Shown here piece after piece: positions 1 to 8,469 of a stretch of 64,000 nt of DNA (the stretch's first letter is position 1; every line of letters starts with the position of its first letter). Location: the NCBI GenBank assembly GCA_965246855.1, contig CBDFFP010000003.1, forward strand, positions 434,001-498,000, given 5' to 3'. This DNA is from UBA1952 sp965246855. GTDB lineage: Bacteria > Bacteroidota > Bacteroidia > Chitinophagales > Chitinophagaceae. Under the pieces are notes generated by a model. That model did no database searches. It had not been told where the DNA came from and saw nothing but the letters and a program-made list of their open reading frames with translations. Made by a program: the position numbers and the translations under genes.

Positions 1-1
1 T

Positions 2-262
2 GTTTCAGGCCCGATTTATGCGCTTCGTTTTTCGCCGACGACGCTGCTGGAAATCACGCGGTTCAATCCGGGTGATTCCGTGCTGGATCTGACCAAAGCG
101 CCGTCTATATCCGTCAATGCACCCTACTATTTTGTGACCGCTAAAGAACACCGCAACATGGGTCTCTGGCAGCCCGATGGCTATCGCATCTACATGATTA
201 ACCGCTTTCTGGCGATTAAGAATGATGGTGGGTATGTAGTGAATTTCGTGCAGTTGCAATAA
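2..262 (+). CDS. C-terminal part of an unrecognised protein (truncated by window start)
   Basis: An open frame enters from the left edge and runs to TAA at 260-262, giving the last 86 residues (starting VSGPIYALRF and ending NFVQLQ). No family was recognised. It has several aromatic residues and no predicted membrane segment. The frame is open from base 2, so any internal ATG is unlikely to be the true start. It is followed directly by a tandem-repeat array and converges on the marC remnant. Function unknown. Confidence 0.55.
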   Translation, partial: VSGPIYALRFSPTTLLEITRFNPGDSVLDLTKAPSISVNAPYYFVTAKEHRNMGLWQPDGYRIYMINRFLAIKNDGGYVVNFVQLQ

Positions 263-311
263 AATTAAAAGCACATGACCGATGCCGCATATTTCCCAAG
301 CGATGCGGCTG

Positions 312-604
312 GATTGGGGAAACACGCCTCGCGTTTCCCCAATCCAGCCTCGCGTTTCCCCAATCCAGCCTCGCGTTTCCCCAAACCAGCCTCGCGTTTC
401 CCCAAACATGACGCTCGTTTCCCCAAACGAGCCTCGCGTTTCCCCAAACGAGCCTCGCGTTTCCCCAAACATGACGCTCGTTTCCCCAAACCAGCCTCTC
501 GTTTCCCTAAACACAACTCATGTTGGGGAAACGAGAGGCTGGTTTCCCCAAACATGACACTCGTTTCTCCAAATGCGAGTCGCGTTTGGGGAGATAGGAC
601 GCTC
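312..604. repeat. Array A: 14 tandem 21-bp units with GTTTCCCCAAAC cores
   Basis: The core recurs with its first G at 312, 333, 354, 375, 396, 417, 438, 459, 480, 501, 522, 542, 563 and 584. All steps are 21 bp except one of 20. The usual unit is CGCGTTTCCCCAAACCAGCCT, with the linker alternating between CAGCCT, GAGCCT and CATGACGCT. The cores at 312, 522 and 584 carry GGGG instead of CCCC. It lies between convergent genes (262 and 743). The repeats hold several frames open on both strands, but those frames carry only the repeat and are not credible proteins. The stretch 605-742 shows nothing else. Confidence 0.9.
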
Positions 605-742
605 GTTGGTGGTGTGTTAGAATGTAGGATGAGGATATTGTCTGCTGGAGGTGGCGGAACTTGCCGAAGCCCCCGCCGGCTCCAAAAGATGGATATTGCT
701 ACTGGCTTCCATTATTTCGTTTGAATGCATTTCTGAATGTGA

Positions 743-1325
743 TCAAAATCCCATGTTGGTGCGGAAAATTTTCACCGCAATGGCCAGCAAAATCACCCCG
801 AAAAACTTGCGCACTACCGCGATTCCATTTGGTCCCAGCCAACGCTCCAATGTGTTCAGCGAGCGCAGCGCAAAGTAGATGATGATGAGGTTAATAAGGA
901 TGCCGAGGATGATGTTGTAAACATGAATGCTCGTGCGTAGTGACATGATGGTCGTGAGTGTTCCGCTGCCCGCGATAATGGGGAAAGCGATGGGCACAAT
1001 ATTGCCGGAGCGAGTGGGACGTATCCGCGCGAAACAGATCGTGGCCCAAAACCATTTCCAGGGCCAGAATGAAGATGACGATAGAGCCGGCGATAGCAAA
1101 AGAGCTTACGTCAATACCCATGAGCGAAAGCACTTTATCGCCGACGATGAGGAAGAGAAGCATCAGCAGCCCGGAAACGCCCGTTGCTGTCCCGGCGTGG
1201 ATGTCGCCCATTTTGTTTTTAAGGGAAATCAAAACCGGGACCGAACCGAGGATGTCAATTACGGCCAGCAAGGTGAGTGTTACCGTTAAGAGCGGCCCGA
1301 AGGAGATGTTGGAGAGAGAATCCAT
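743..1325 (-). pseudogene. marC: MarC-family inner-membrane protein, frameshifted
   Basis: MarC/UPF0056 proteins are six-helix inner-membrane proteins of about 190-200 residues with unclear transport function. The N-terminal half (start codon 1325, beginning MDSLSNISFGPLLTV) reads through three hydrophobic segments to GHDLFRADTS. The C-terminal half, from GNIVPIAFPIIAGSGTLTT onward, lies in another frame and ends at 743. The switch falls at about 1000-1040, exactly in the loop where MarC proteins continue from the LFR motif to the IVPLAFP motif. The region is 583 nt, one more than a multiple of three, and would encode about 193 residues if repaired, the normal family size. It is either a recent inactivation or a one-base sequence error. 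It is divergent from pepT. Confidence 0.75.
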
Positions 1326-1350
1326 GCGGCAAAAGTAGTTGCGTCTTGAT

Positions 1351-1433
1351 AGACCACGGATTTTCAGGATAGTCAGGATTTGCACAAATGCATCCGTTTA
1401 AATCCGCGCTTTAGTCCGTGTCATCCGTGGTCT
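1351..1433. repeat. Inverted repeat in the marC/pepT intergenic region
   Basis: AGACCACGGAT at 1351-1361 is matched by ATCCGTGGTCT at 1423-1433, and related ATCCG/CGGAT words occur between them. The segment lies between two divergent genes. It could be an intergenic repeat or an operator; nothing in the sequence decides. Confidence 0.5.
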
Positions 1434-1463
1434 GTTCCGCACCGTAATTTCGCCCTCTCCATT

Positions 1464-2738
1464 ATGGCCTTACCCAATTATAAACACAGCGCCGCCGAGC
1501 GGTTGATGCGCTATGTGCAGATAGACACGCAAAGCGACCCGGCTTCAGAAAGCCAGCCTTCTACCGAAAAGCAAAAAGATCTTAGTCGCTTGCTGGTGAA
1601 AGAGCTAAAAGCACTAGGTGTAGCGGACGCAGAACTGGACGAACACGGTTACGTGTATGCAACGGTGGAAGCAAGCGCAGGCGCAGAAGGCGCGCCCACC
1701 ATTTGCCTTTGCGCGCATGTGGATACCTCGCCCGACAGCAGCGGAAAGGACGTGAAGCCCATTCTACACAAAGCCTATGCGGGAAAAGATATGGTGCTGC
1801 CCGACGATCCTTCGGTGGTGATTACGGCTCAAAATCATCCTTATCTCCACAACCGCCTCGGCGACGATATCATTACGGCTTCGGGCAAGACATTGTTGGG
1901 TGCAGACGACAAAGCGGGCGTGGCGGTGATTATGGATACGGTGGCTTTTCTGATGGCAAACCCGGCGCAGAAGCGTTGTAAAATCCGCGTGTTGTTTACG
2001 CCCGACGAAGAAATTGGGCGTGGCGTGGCGGCGGTGGATATGGAAAAACTGGGCGCAGATTTCGGCTACACTTTAGACGGCGGCGAGCGTGGCCATCTGG
2101 AAGGCGAGACCTTTTCTGCAGATGCGGTAACGATTACGTTCAACGGCGTTTCCGCACATCCAGGCTATGCGAAAGGAAAGTTGGTGAGCGCGATTAAAGT
2201 AGCGGCGCATTTTGTGGACGCGCTTCCAAAAGACGGTTGGAGTCCCGAAACTACCGAAGGCTACGAGGGCTTTGTGCATCCCACCGGCATTTCTGGGACG
2301 ATTGAGAAGGCAACGTTGAGCTTTATTATCCGCGATTTCCAAACGGAGAAGCTGCGCGTTCACGAGGAGAAATTGCAAGAGATTCTGGCCGAAAGCATAA
2401 AGGCTTTTCCGGGCTGCACGGCAGATTTTGACGTGCAGGAGCAATACCGCAACATGAAGTCCATTCTGGACGATCATCCACACGTAATGGCATTGGCGGA
2501 AAAGGCCTATCGCAAGGCCGGAATGGAGCCACTACGAATGAATGTGCGCGGCGGAACAGACGGCAGCCGCTTATCCTTTATGGGCTTGCCTTGTCCCAAT
2601 ATTTTTACCGGCGAAATGGGCATCCATTCCCGGCAGGAATACGTGAGTGTGCAGGACATGGAAAAGGCGGTGGAGGTGTGTGTGCATCTGGCGGCGCTGG
2701 CAACGGAAAAGACGAAAGAAGGAGACAAAAGACGATAG
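1464..2738 (+). CDS. pepT: Peptidase T (tripeptide aminopeptidase)
   Basis: This cytoplasmic M20B zinc aminopeptidase removes N-terminal residues from tripeptides. The 424-residue product (start ATG at 1464, MALPNYKHSAAERLMRYV) is slightly longer than the usual 405-415. Metal and catalytic signatures appear in order: HVDTSPD near residue 85, LLGADDKAG near 145-152, DEEIGRG near 180, and GIHSRQE near 387 supplying the late zinc ligand. RGGTDGSRLSFMGLP precedes it, as in the family. An in-frame ATG further upstream would add an unrelated 28-residue leader inside the intergenic repeat, so 1464 is preferred. Downstream lie a half-copy of a palindromic repeat and a DUF1573 gene on the same strand. 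Confidence 0.93.
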   Translation: MALPNYKHSAAERLMRYVQIDTQSDPASESQPSTEKQKDLSRLLVKELKALGVADAELDEHGYVYATVEASAGAEGAPTICLCAHVDTSPDSSGKDVKPILHKAYAGKDMVLPDDPSVVITAQNHPYLHNRLGDDIITASGKTLLGADDKAGVAVIMDTVAFLMANPAQKRCKIRVLFTPDEEIGRGVAAVDMEKLGADFGYTLDGGERGHLEGETFSADAVTITFNGVSAHPGYAKGKLVSAIKVAAHFVDALPKDGWSPETTEGYEGFVHPTGISGTIEKATLSFIIRDFQTEKLRVHEEKLQEILAESIKAFPGCTADFDVQEQYRNMKSILDDHPHVMALAEKAYRKAGMEPLRMNVRGGTDGSRLSFMGLPCPNIFTGEMGIHSRQEYVSVQDMEKAVEVCVHLAALATEKTKEGDKRR

Positions 2739-2756
2739 ACAAAAGAGAATAGCGGT

Positions 2757-2782
2757 GTAGGGGCGTACCCTTGTGGTCGCCC
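2757..2782. repeat. Single arm of the GTAGGGGCG palindromic element
   Basis: GTAGGGGCGTACCCTTGTGG followed by TCGCCC matches one arm of the complete inverted repeats at 29877-29946 and 61412-61482. The second arm is absent here. It lies between the pepT stop and the DUF1573 gene. Confidence 0.7.
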
Positions 2783-2838
2783 TCCGATTCTGTAAGAACC
2801 CCGCCGTTGGCGGTGCGTTCTTTACTAACCCATTTTCC

Positions 2839-3336
2839 ATGAAAAAATCCAATCCGCTTTATACGGTGCTGCTGGCGCTGTCGGCGTTCTCGCTTTTGAC
2901 GATTGCACTGATAGAAATTTCCGGCGTTAGCCGCACGGCGCTGTTCAACAAATACGACATCGGCAGCGGCGGCGAAAGTGGCGACACAAGAAAAGGTGGA
3001 ATGGAGTTGCCGCCCACAAAAATCCTTTTTGAAGAAACCCATTTCTCCTTCGGGAAAGTCCGCAACGGAGATAAGGTAGAGCATACTTACCGCTTTAAAA
3101 ACGTGGGCGACAATCCGCTGCTGATTACCAAAGTGGATGCCAACTGCGGCTGCACGGCACCTTCGTTTACAAAATCGCCTATTGCGCCCGGCGGCAGCGG
3201 CGAAATCATGCTGCGTTTTAACAGCACCAATCGCGGTGGCTTTCAGCAAAAGGATGTTACCGTTTACAGCAACGCGCAGGACAAGTTGTTGAAGTTGTCT
3301 TTTGATGTGGATGTCAGCCCGGATGAACAGCAGTAA
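2839..3336 (+). CDS. DUF1573-domain exported protein
   Basis: The product has 165 residues. An N-terminal hydrophobic stretch (residues 6-24) looks like a signal anchor or signal peptide. It is followed by a single immunoglobulin-like DUF1573 domain (about residues 60-160) with the typical pattern F.FG.V..G....HTYRFKNVG and VDANCGCTAP, ending in an Ig-type strand (LLKLSFDVDV). DUF1573 proteins are abundant in Bacteroidota and are thought to be periplasmic or envelope proteins. Their molecular role is unknown. ATG 2839 is chosen because it opens directly into the signal segment (MKKSNPLYTV). Confidence 0.85.
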   Translation: MKKSNPLYTVLLALSAFSLLTIALIEISGVSRTALFNKYDIGSGGESGDTRKGGMELPPTKILFEETHFSFGKVRNGDKVEHTYRFKNVGDNPLLITKVDANCGCTAPSFTKSPIAPGGSGEIMLRFNSTNRGGFQQKDVTVYSNAQDKLLKLSFDVDVSPDEQQ

Positions 3337-3373
3337 GCCATGTTTTATGGGTCTTCATTCTTGGCTCTCCAAA

Positions 3374-3398
3374 GAACGCGCCTCTTGGCGCCCCCTAC
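3374..3398. repeat. Short palindromic element (GAACGCGCC...GGCGCC...CTAC)
   Basis: GAACGCGCCTCTTGGCGCCC followed by CCTAC closely resembles the element at 17139-17165 and the hairpin at 24779-24803. It is intergenic, between the DUF1573 and UbiA-family genes. Confidence 0.6.
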
Positions 3399-3439
3399 AC
3401 GCCGGGCTTTCTACCTTCTACTAACGACTTTCTACTCCG

Positions 3440-4291
3440 TTGAAAAAATACCTTTCGCTTATCAAGTTCAGCCACACGGTTTTTGCGCTTCCGTTTGCGG
3501 CGGTGGGTTTTATGCTGGCGGTGAAAGGGCCGGGTGGGGCGTTCTCGCTGCAAAAATTCTTGGCGGTGGTGTTGTGCATGGTTTTCGCCCGCAGTGCGGC
3601 GATGGCTTTCAACCGCTACTTAGACCGCCGTTTTGATGCGCTCAATCCCCGCACGGCGACGCGGGAAATTCCTTCCGGACAGATCTCACCGCGCAACGCG
3701 CTGGTGTTTACCATCGTCAGCAGTGGACTTTTTGTAGGAACAACATGGTTCATCAATCCGCTGTGCTTTGCCTTATCATTTGTGGCGCTGGCGGTGGTGC
3801 TTTTCTACAGCTATACCAAGCGTTTCACGCCGCTCTGCCACCTCGTTTTGGGCACGGGATTGGCGCTTGCGCCGATTGGCGCGTATCTGGCGGTAACGGG
3901 CGTGTTCGCCTTGCTGCCCTTGCTGTTGTCCTTCGCTGTTTTCTGTTGGGTTTCCGGCTTTGATATCATCTATGCCTTGCAGGACGAATCTTTTGACCGC
4001 GCGCAGGGCTTGCATTCCATTCCCGAAGCACTGGGCGGAAAAAACGCGCTGCTTGTGTCGCGGTTGCTGCATTTTTGTGCGGCGGCGCTCATCATTGCCG
4101 TTGGTGTTTATGGTGCTTTGCATCCGCTGTATTGGGCGGCGGCGGCGGTTTTTATCGGGCTGTTGATTTACCAGCAAAGCCTTGTTTCGCCAACGGATTT
4201 ATCCCGCGTGAATCTTGCGTTTGGTACGACCAATGGCATTGCGAGTGTGTTGTTTGCGGTAGGGACGATCAGCGCGCTGTTGTTGTCATAG
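3440..4291 (+). CDS. UbiA-family polyprenyltransferase, likely menaquinone pathway
   Basis: This integral-membrane enzyme of 283 residues transfers a polyprenyl chain to an aromatic acceptor. Both Asp-rich motifs are visible: NRYLDRRFD at about residues 58-66 (NxxxDxxxD) and DIIYALQDESFD at about 175-186. About eight hydrophobic segments follow, as in the family. The start is TTG at 3440, since no ATG precedes the first membrane helix (MKKYLSLIKF). The subclass is the UbiA-like type common in Bacteroidota. Because a UbiD homologue is also present (59580), the futalosine route to menaquinone (MqnP-like) is a reasonable inference, but substrate specificity cannot be read from the sequence. Confidence 0.88.
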   Translation: MKKYLSLIKFSHTVFALPFAAVGFMLAVKGPGGAFSLQKFLAVVLCMVFARSAAMAFNRYLDRRFDALNPRTATREIPSGQISPRNALVFTIVSSGLFVGTTWFINPLCFALSFVALAVVLFYSYTKRFTPLCHLVLGTGLALAPIGAYLAVTGVFALLPLLLSFAVFCWVSGFDIIYALQDESFDRAQGLHSIPEALGGKNALLVSRLLHFCAAALIIAVGVYGALHPLYWAAAAVFIGLLIYQQSLVSPTDLSRVNLAFGTTNGIASVLFAVGTISALLLS

Positions 4292-4364
4292 GTCATAAGC
4301 TATGTCCCATGGGTCTTTTGCCTTGATTCTTGGAAATCCTCTTTCTTCTTTTGTCTCTCTCCAC

Positions 4365-5081
4365 ATGAACATCGCACTCGTCGGTTACGGCAAAATGGGC
4401 AAAGCCATTGAGCGCATTGCGCTCCAGCGCGGCCACCAAATTCTTTTCCGTATCCACGAAGAAACACGCCCGGAAATGAACACGCCGGAGTTTGCGCGAG
4501 TGGACGTTGCGATTGAATTTACTGGCCCTGCAGCGGCAAAGGAGGCTGTGCTTTTCTGTTTGCAAAAAGGGCTGGCAGTCGTCTCTGGCAGCACGGGTTG
4601 GAACGCGGAAATTTCTGAAGCGGAAGCGGCGGCAAAAGCACACAACGCCGCCTTTCTGCATAGCTCTAATTTCAGCGTGGGCGTACAGCTTTTCTTTCTT
4701 CTGAATCAGAAACTGGCGCAGTTGATGGCGGGTCATCCCGAATACAATCTGACCCTTTCCGAGACGCACCACACAGAGAAGAAAGACGCGCCGAGCGGCA
4801 CAGCAGTTACGCTGGCGGAAGGGATTTTAGCGGAGAATGCTGCTTTCCAGAAATGGCATCTCGGAACGGAGAAGGCGGCGCATTCTATTCCCATTGAAGC
4901 CCTGCGCAGTTCCGGCGTTCCCGGTATGCACACCGTTTGCTACAACTCGCCGATTGACGCCATTGAAATCTCCCACACTGCTCACAACCGCGATGGCTTT
5001 GCGCTCGGTGCGGTGCTAGCAGCGGAGTTTCTGGCGGGGAAGAAAGGGGTGTTTGGGATGCGAGATGTGCTGAAAGGCTAA
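4365..5081 (+). CDS. dapB: 4-hydroxy-tetrahydrodipicolinate reductase
   Basis: This enzyme reduces the dihydrodipicolinate precursor with NAD(P)H in the diaminopimelate/lysine pathway, supplying peptidoglycan and protein synthesis. The 238-residue product starts with the Rossmann motif MNIALVGYGKMGKA, and GSTGW is the nucleotide loop near residue 87. The catalytic His pair and Lys sit in SETHHTEKKDAPSGTA (about 132-148), the family signature. The length is normal for the short Bacteroidota form. ATG 4365 is chosen because the nucleotide-binding motif follows immediately. It converges on acs with only a 40-bp gap. Confidence 0.95.
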   Translation: MNIALVGYGKMGKAIERIALQRGHQILFRIHEETRPEMNTPEFARVDVAIEFTGPAAAKEAVLFCLQKGLAVVSGSTGWNAEISEAEAAAKAHNAAFLHSSNFSVGVQLFFLLNQKLAQLMAGHPEYNLTLSETHHTEKKDAPSGTAVTLAEGILAENAAFQKWHLGTEKAAHSIPIEALRSSGVPGMHTVCYNSPIDAIEISHTAHNRDGFALGAVLAAEFLAGKKGVFGMRDVLKG

Positions 5082-5121
5082 GCGTTTTGTGATAGATTGC
5101 AGATGACGCGGCTTTACTTCT

Positions 5122-7026
5122 TTAAACCGCTCCTTTACGTATCTCTTCTACTACCGCCGGATCCAGCAGGGTAGAAGTGTCGCCGATGTTTTCGCTTTCG
5201 CCTTCGGCGATTTTGCGCAGGATGCGCCGCATGATTTTGCCGCTGCGCGTCTTGGGCAACCCGCTCACAAACTGAATTTTATCTGGCTTCGCCGTCGGCC
5301 CGATGATGCGCGAAACGGTTTCTGCAATTTCCTTCCGAAGAACGTTTGCGTCTCCCTTTTCCACACACACCACAAAGGCGTAAATGGCCTGTCCTTTGAT
5401 GGCATGCGGAAAGCCTACTGCCGCGCTTTCTACTACGGCAGGATGCTCGTCCAGGACGTTCTCCACTTCTGCCGTGCCTATGCGGTGGCCGCTCACGTTC
5501 AGCACGTCGTCTACGCGGCCCGTGATGCGGTAAAAGCCTTCAGCATCGCGCAGGCAACCATCGCCGGTAAAATAATAGCCGGGATAGGCCGAGAAATAGG
5601 TTTTTCGGTAGCGCTCGTGGTCGCTCCAAGTAGTGCGCAAAATGCTCGGCCATGATGTTTTGATGCACAGATTTCCGGAGACTTCGTTGCCTTTGAGTTC
5701 TTCGCCTTTTTCATCCAAAAGCACTGGCGTTACACCCGGCAACGGCAGGGTCGCGTAGCTTGGTTTAGAAGGTGTAACGCCCGCCAGATTGCTGATGAGA
5801 ACGCCGCCGGTTTCGGTTTGCCACCACGTGTCCACAATGGGGCAGCGGCGCTTTCCAACATGTTCATCTAACCAGTGCCACGCTTCTTCGTTTATCGGCT
5901 CGCCCACGCTTCCCAATACGCGCAGGCTGCTTAAATCTTTGCCTTCCAACAGTGCGGTTCCAAAAGTCATCAGGCTGCGAATGGCCGTGGGTGAAGTGTA
6001 GAAAATGCTCGCGCGGTGGCGCTGGATGATTTCCCAGAAGCGCCCGGCATCGGGCCAGGTGGGAACGCCTTCAAACATCAAAACCGTACTGCCAGCGCAG
6101 AGCGGTCCGTAAATCATGTAGGAGTGTCCAGTTATCCAGCCAATGTCTGCGGTACAGAAAAAAACGTCGCCGGGTTGTGGCTGAAAGACGTTTACGAAGG
6201 TGTAGGTTGTCCATACCATGTAGCCGCCGCAGGTATGCACCACACCCTTTGGTTTTCCGGTGGAGCCGCTGGTGTAGAGAATGAAAAGCGGGTCTTCGGC
6301 CTGCATTTCTTCGGCAGGGAAAGGGGTGTTTTCCGCCACTTTTTCCGTCTCTTCTTCCCACCAAAAATCACGTTCTGCCTGCATAGAAACCGGCTGTCCG
6401 GTGCGGCGTAGTACAATCACTTTCTCCACAAACGGACAGCTTTTCAACGCCTCATCCACGGTGTCTTTGAGCAGAATCGTTTTCGCGCCACGATAAGCGC
6501 CGTCGCCGGTGAGGACGATTTTCGCACCCGCGTCCTGCAGGCGGTCAGCGATGCTTTGCGCACTGAATCCACCGAAGATGATGGAGTGAATGGCCCCGAT
6601 GCGGGCACAGGCCAGCGTGGCAATAAAGAGTTCGGGAACCATACCCATGTAGATGCAGACGCGGTCACCTTTTTGTACGCCGTGCGCTTTCAGGATGTGG
6701 GCAAACTGTTCTGCTTTTTGCAGCAGTTCCCGATAAGTGAATCGGCGTGGTGCTTCTCCGGGATTATTGGCTTCCCAAAGCAAAGCGATTTTGTCGGGCT
6801 GCGTTTCGGCGTGGCGGTCCAGAGCGTTCTCGGTGATGTTAAGCGTTGCGCCGTCAAACCATTTTACGTTTCCTTCCTCAAAACTTCCCTGCAACACGCG
6901 CACCCACGACGTTCTCCAGCGAAAGTTTTGTGCCACTTCCGCCCAATATTCTTCGGGATTTTGCAGACTGCGGCGATAGTGTTCGTGGTATTCGGAAAGG
7001 CTTTTTATCCGGAAAGGAAAAGACAT
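5122..7026 (-). CDS. acs: Acetyl-CoA synthetase (acetate-CoA ligase)
   Basis: This cytoplasmic AMP-forming enzyme converts acetate, ATP and CoA to acetyl-CoA. The 634-residue product has the ANL-superfamily signatures in order: YTSGSTGKPKG near residue 250, TADIGWITGHSY, DTWWQTETGG, then YFTGDG and GRVDDVLNVSGHR in the C-terminal lid. The C-terminal RSGKIMRR carries the Lys that is acetylated in characterised Acs enzymes. The start at 7026 (MSFPFRIKSL) matches the usual N-terminus. An upstream in-frame ATG would overlap the divergent lipoprotein gene. About 90 bp separate it from that gene, so promoters for both must lie there. Confidence 0.95.
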   Translation of the reverse strand: MSFPFRIKSLSEYHEHYRRSLQNPEEYWAEVAQNFRWRTSWVRVLQGSFEEGNVKWFDGATLNITENALDRHAETQPDKIALLWEANNPGEAPRRFTYRELLQKAEQFAHILKAHGVQKGDRVCIYMGMVPELFIATLACARIGAIHSIIFGGFSAQSIADRLQDAGAKIVLTGDGAYRGAKTILLKDTVDEALKSCPFVEKVIVLRRTGQPVSMQAERDFWWEEETEKVAENTPFPAEEMQAEDPLFILYTSGSTGKPKGVVHTCGGYMVWTTYTFVNVFQPQPGDVFFCTADIGWITGHSYMIYGPLCAGSTVLMFEGVPTWPDAGRFWEIIQRHRASIFYTSPTAIRSLMTFGTALLEGKDLSSLRVLGSVGEPINEEAWHWLDEHVGKRRCPIVDTWWQTETGGVLISNLAGVTPSKPSYATLPLPGVTPVLLDEKGEELKGNEVSGNLCIKTSWPSILRTTWSDHERYRKTYFSAYPGYYFTGDGCLRDAEGFYRITGRVDDVLNVSGHRIGTAEVENVLDEHPAVVESAAVGFPHAIKGQAIYAFVVCVEKGDANVLRKEIAETVSRIIGPTAKPDKIQFVSGLPKTRSGKIMRRILRKIAEGESENIGDTSTLLDPAVVEEIRKGAV

Positions 7027-7119
7027 GGTGCGGGATTGTGAACGTTTAAATTTGCAGCAAAAGATTGGAATGGTTTTTGGCATTGCAGTATTTCTTAAAA
7101 CCAGACCACACCTTCTTTT

Positions 7120-7752
7120 ATGAGACACGTACTTCGTAGTCTGCATATTCTTTTGGTTTTAACCGCTCTTACTTCCTGCAAGCACAAAACACCACCCCCG
7201 CCAAAGCCGGTGCCAATTACCAAAGCGACCGTTCCTGCTGAAAAGATTCTTACCGATGACGAGCAGCTGCGCTTTATTACGGACACGACGCTGCGCCTTT
7301 TGAAAAAAGGAAGCTATGCTGCGTTGAGTAAACTGGTACATCCGGTGGAAGGGCTTACGCTTTCGCCCTATGGCTACGTAAACACGGAGAAAACAGTGCT
7401 CATGACAGCGGAAGAAGTGCGGCTGCGCTTTACCTCCGACACGGCACGGCGCATCTTTTGGGGTTATTACGATGGCTCCGGCGACCCGATTGAGCTTACG
7501 CCTGCGGCCTATGCGCGGCGGTTCATTTATGACCGCGATTTTGCTAAAAGCGATTCGCTGCTCTTCCATAAGATTCCGCAACGGGGTAATACGCTCAACA
7601 ACCTGTCTTATGCTTTCCCCGACGGCGTACCGGTGGAAAGTTTTGTGCCTGGAAAAAGCGCGATGGACTGGCGGGCGCTGCGTATGGTGTTTGAGAAATA
7701 CAACGACCAGTACTATCTCGTGGCGCTGGTACATGACCAGTGGACGATATAA
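7120..7752 (+). CDS. Outer-membrane-type lipoprotein of unknown function
   Basis: The 210-residue product has a signal peptide ending in the lipobox LTSC (Cys at about residue 20), then a Pro/Lys-rich linker (KTPPPPKPVP). The globular part has no recognised enzymatic motif. It has a run of the type LVHPVEGLTLSPYGYV and a C-terminal VFEKYNDQYYLVALVHDQW that recalls NTF2-like or lipoprotein folds seen widely in Bacteroidota, but no family name can be given with certainty. It is transcribed divergently from acs and ends at a bidirectional terminator shared with nth. Confidence 0.8.
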   Translation: MRHVLRSLHILLVLTALTSCKHKTPPPPKPVPITKATVPAEKILTDDEQLRFITDTTLRLLKKGSYAALSKLVHPVEGLTLSPYGYVNTEKTVLMTAEEVRLRFTSDTARRIFWGYYDGSGDPIELTPAAYARRFIYDRDFAKSDSLLFHKIPQRGNTLNNLSYAFPDGVPVESFVPGKSAMDWRALRMVFEKYNDQYYLVALVHDQWTI

Positions 7753-7786
7753 AAGCCTCCCCAACCCCTCCGAAGGAGGGGCTTTC
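7751..7786. terminator. Bidirectional terminator between lipoprotein and nth
   Basis: CCCCTCC-GAA-GGAGGGG forms a strong hairpin at 7765-7781, flanked by AAAGC and GCTTT, between two convergent genes. Confidence 0.75.
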
Positions 7787-7794
7787 CTGTCGTG

Positions 7795-8457
7795 CTACCG
7801 CCACTTCGTTACCCCAATCTGCTTGCACCACTGCGCTACCGGGCAGGTGCTGCATTTAGGGAGTGTGCCGGTGCAATGAAATTTCCCAAACGGCATGAGG
7901 TTGCGGTTGATGTCTATCCACAGATTTTTTGGAATCACAGCTTCTAAGGCTGTCAGCGTTTTTTCCGGCGTAGAAGTTTGCACTAGGCCCCAGCGATTCA
8001 CCACGCGATGCACATGAATATCCACGGAAATGGCCGGGATATTCAGCGCGACGCCCAGCGCGAGATTGGTACATTTCGGGCCAACGCCTTTGATGGCCGT
8101 GAGGGTTTCAAAAGATTGTGGAAGCTGCCCTCCGTTTGCCAAAGCAGCTTCGGCTACCGCGCGGATAGTATCCGCTTTCTGGCCCGGAAAAGTGCTGCCG
8201 AAAAGCAGGTCGGCCAGTTCTTCGTGAGAAAGAGAAAGAATGGCTTTGGGCGTGCGGGCTTTCTGGAAAAGACGCAAGGAAACGGGTAGGGTGGTTTCGT
8301 CCAGCGTGCGGATGGAAATGATGCAGGAAACCAACTGCTCAAAAAGGCTATCGTAGCCGCGTTCGCGCAGCTCAAACATGGCAGCTTTGGGGAAGGGCGC
8401 GATGAGGGTTTCAATACGGTGAAGCATCTCCTCAAGCGGATATTCTGACGGGTTCAT
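7795..8457 (-). CDS. nth: Endonuclease III (DNA glycosylase/AP lyase)
   Basis: This base-excision repair enzyme removes oxidised pyrimidines. The 220-residue product has a helix-hairpin-helix LTAIKGVGPKCTN whose Lys is the expected Schiff-base nucleophile. The catalytic Asp is in SVDIHVHRVVNRWG. The C-terminal Cys set has spacing 6-2-5 (C-TGTLPK-C-ST-C-PVAQW-C), the exact pattern of the endonuclease III 4Fe-4S cluster. The length is typical. It stands alone, converging on the lipoprotein gene, with a repeat-rich region upstream. Confidence 0.93.
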   Translation of the reverse strand: MNPSEYPLEEMLHRIETLIAPFPKAAMFELRERGYDSLFEQLVSCIISIRTLDETTLPVSLRLFQKARTPKAILSLSHEELADLLFGSTFPGQKADTIRAVAEAALANGGQLPQSFETLTAIKGVGPKCTNLALGVALNIPAISVDIHVHRVVNRWGLVQTSTPEKTLTALEAVIPKNLWIDINRNLMPFGKFHCTGTLPKCSTCPVAQWCKQIGVTKWR

Positions 8458-8469
8458 GCCAGCCTTCCT

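Noticed and set aside
5..724. Open frames of 90-170 codons on both strands over array A, with FPK/FGET/SPN heptads
   Set aside because: They consist almost solely of the 21-bp repeat. A 21-bp period keeps frames open by arithmetic, and no homologue-like segment exists outside the repeat.
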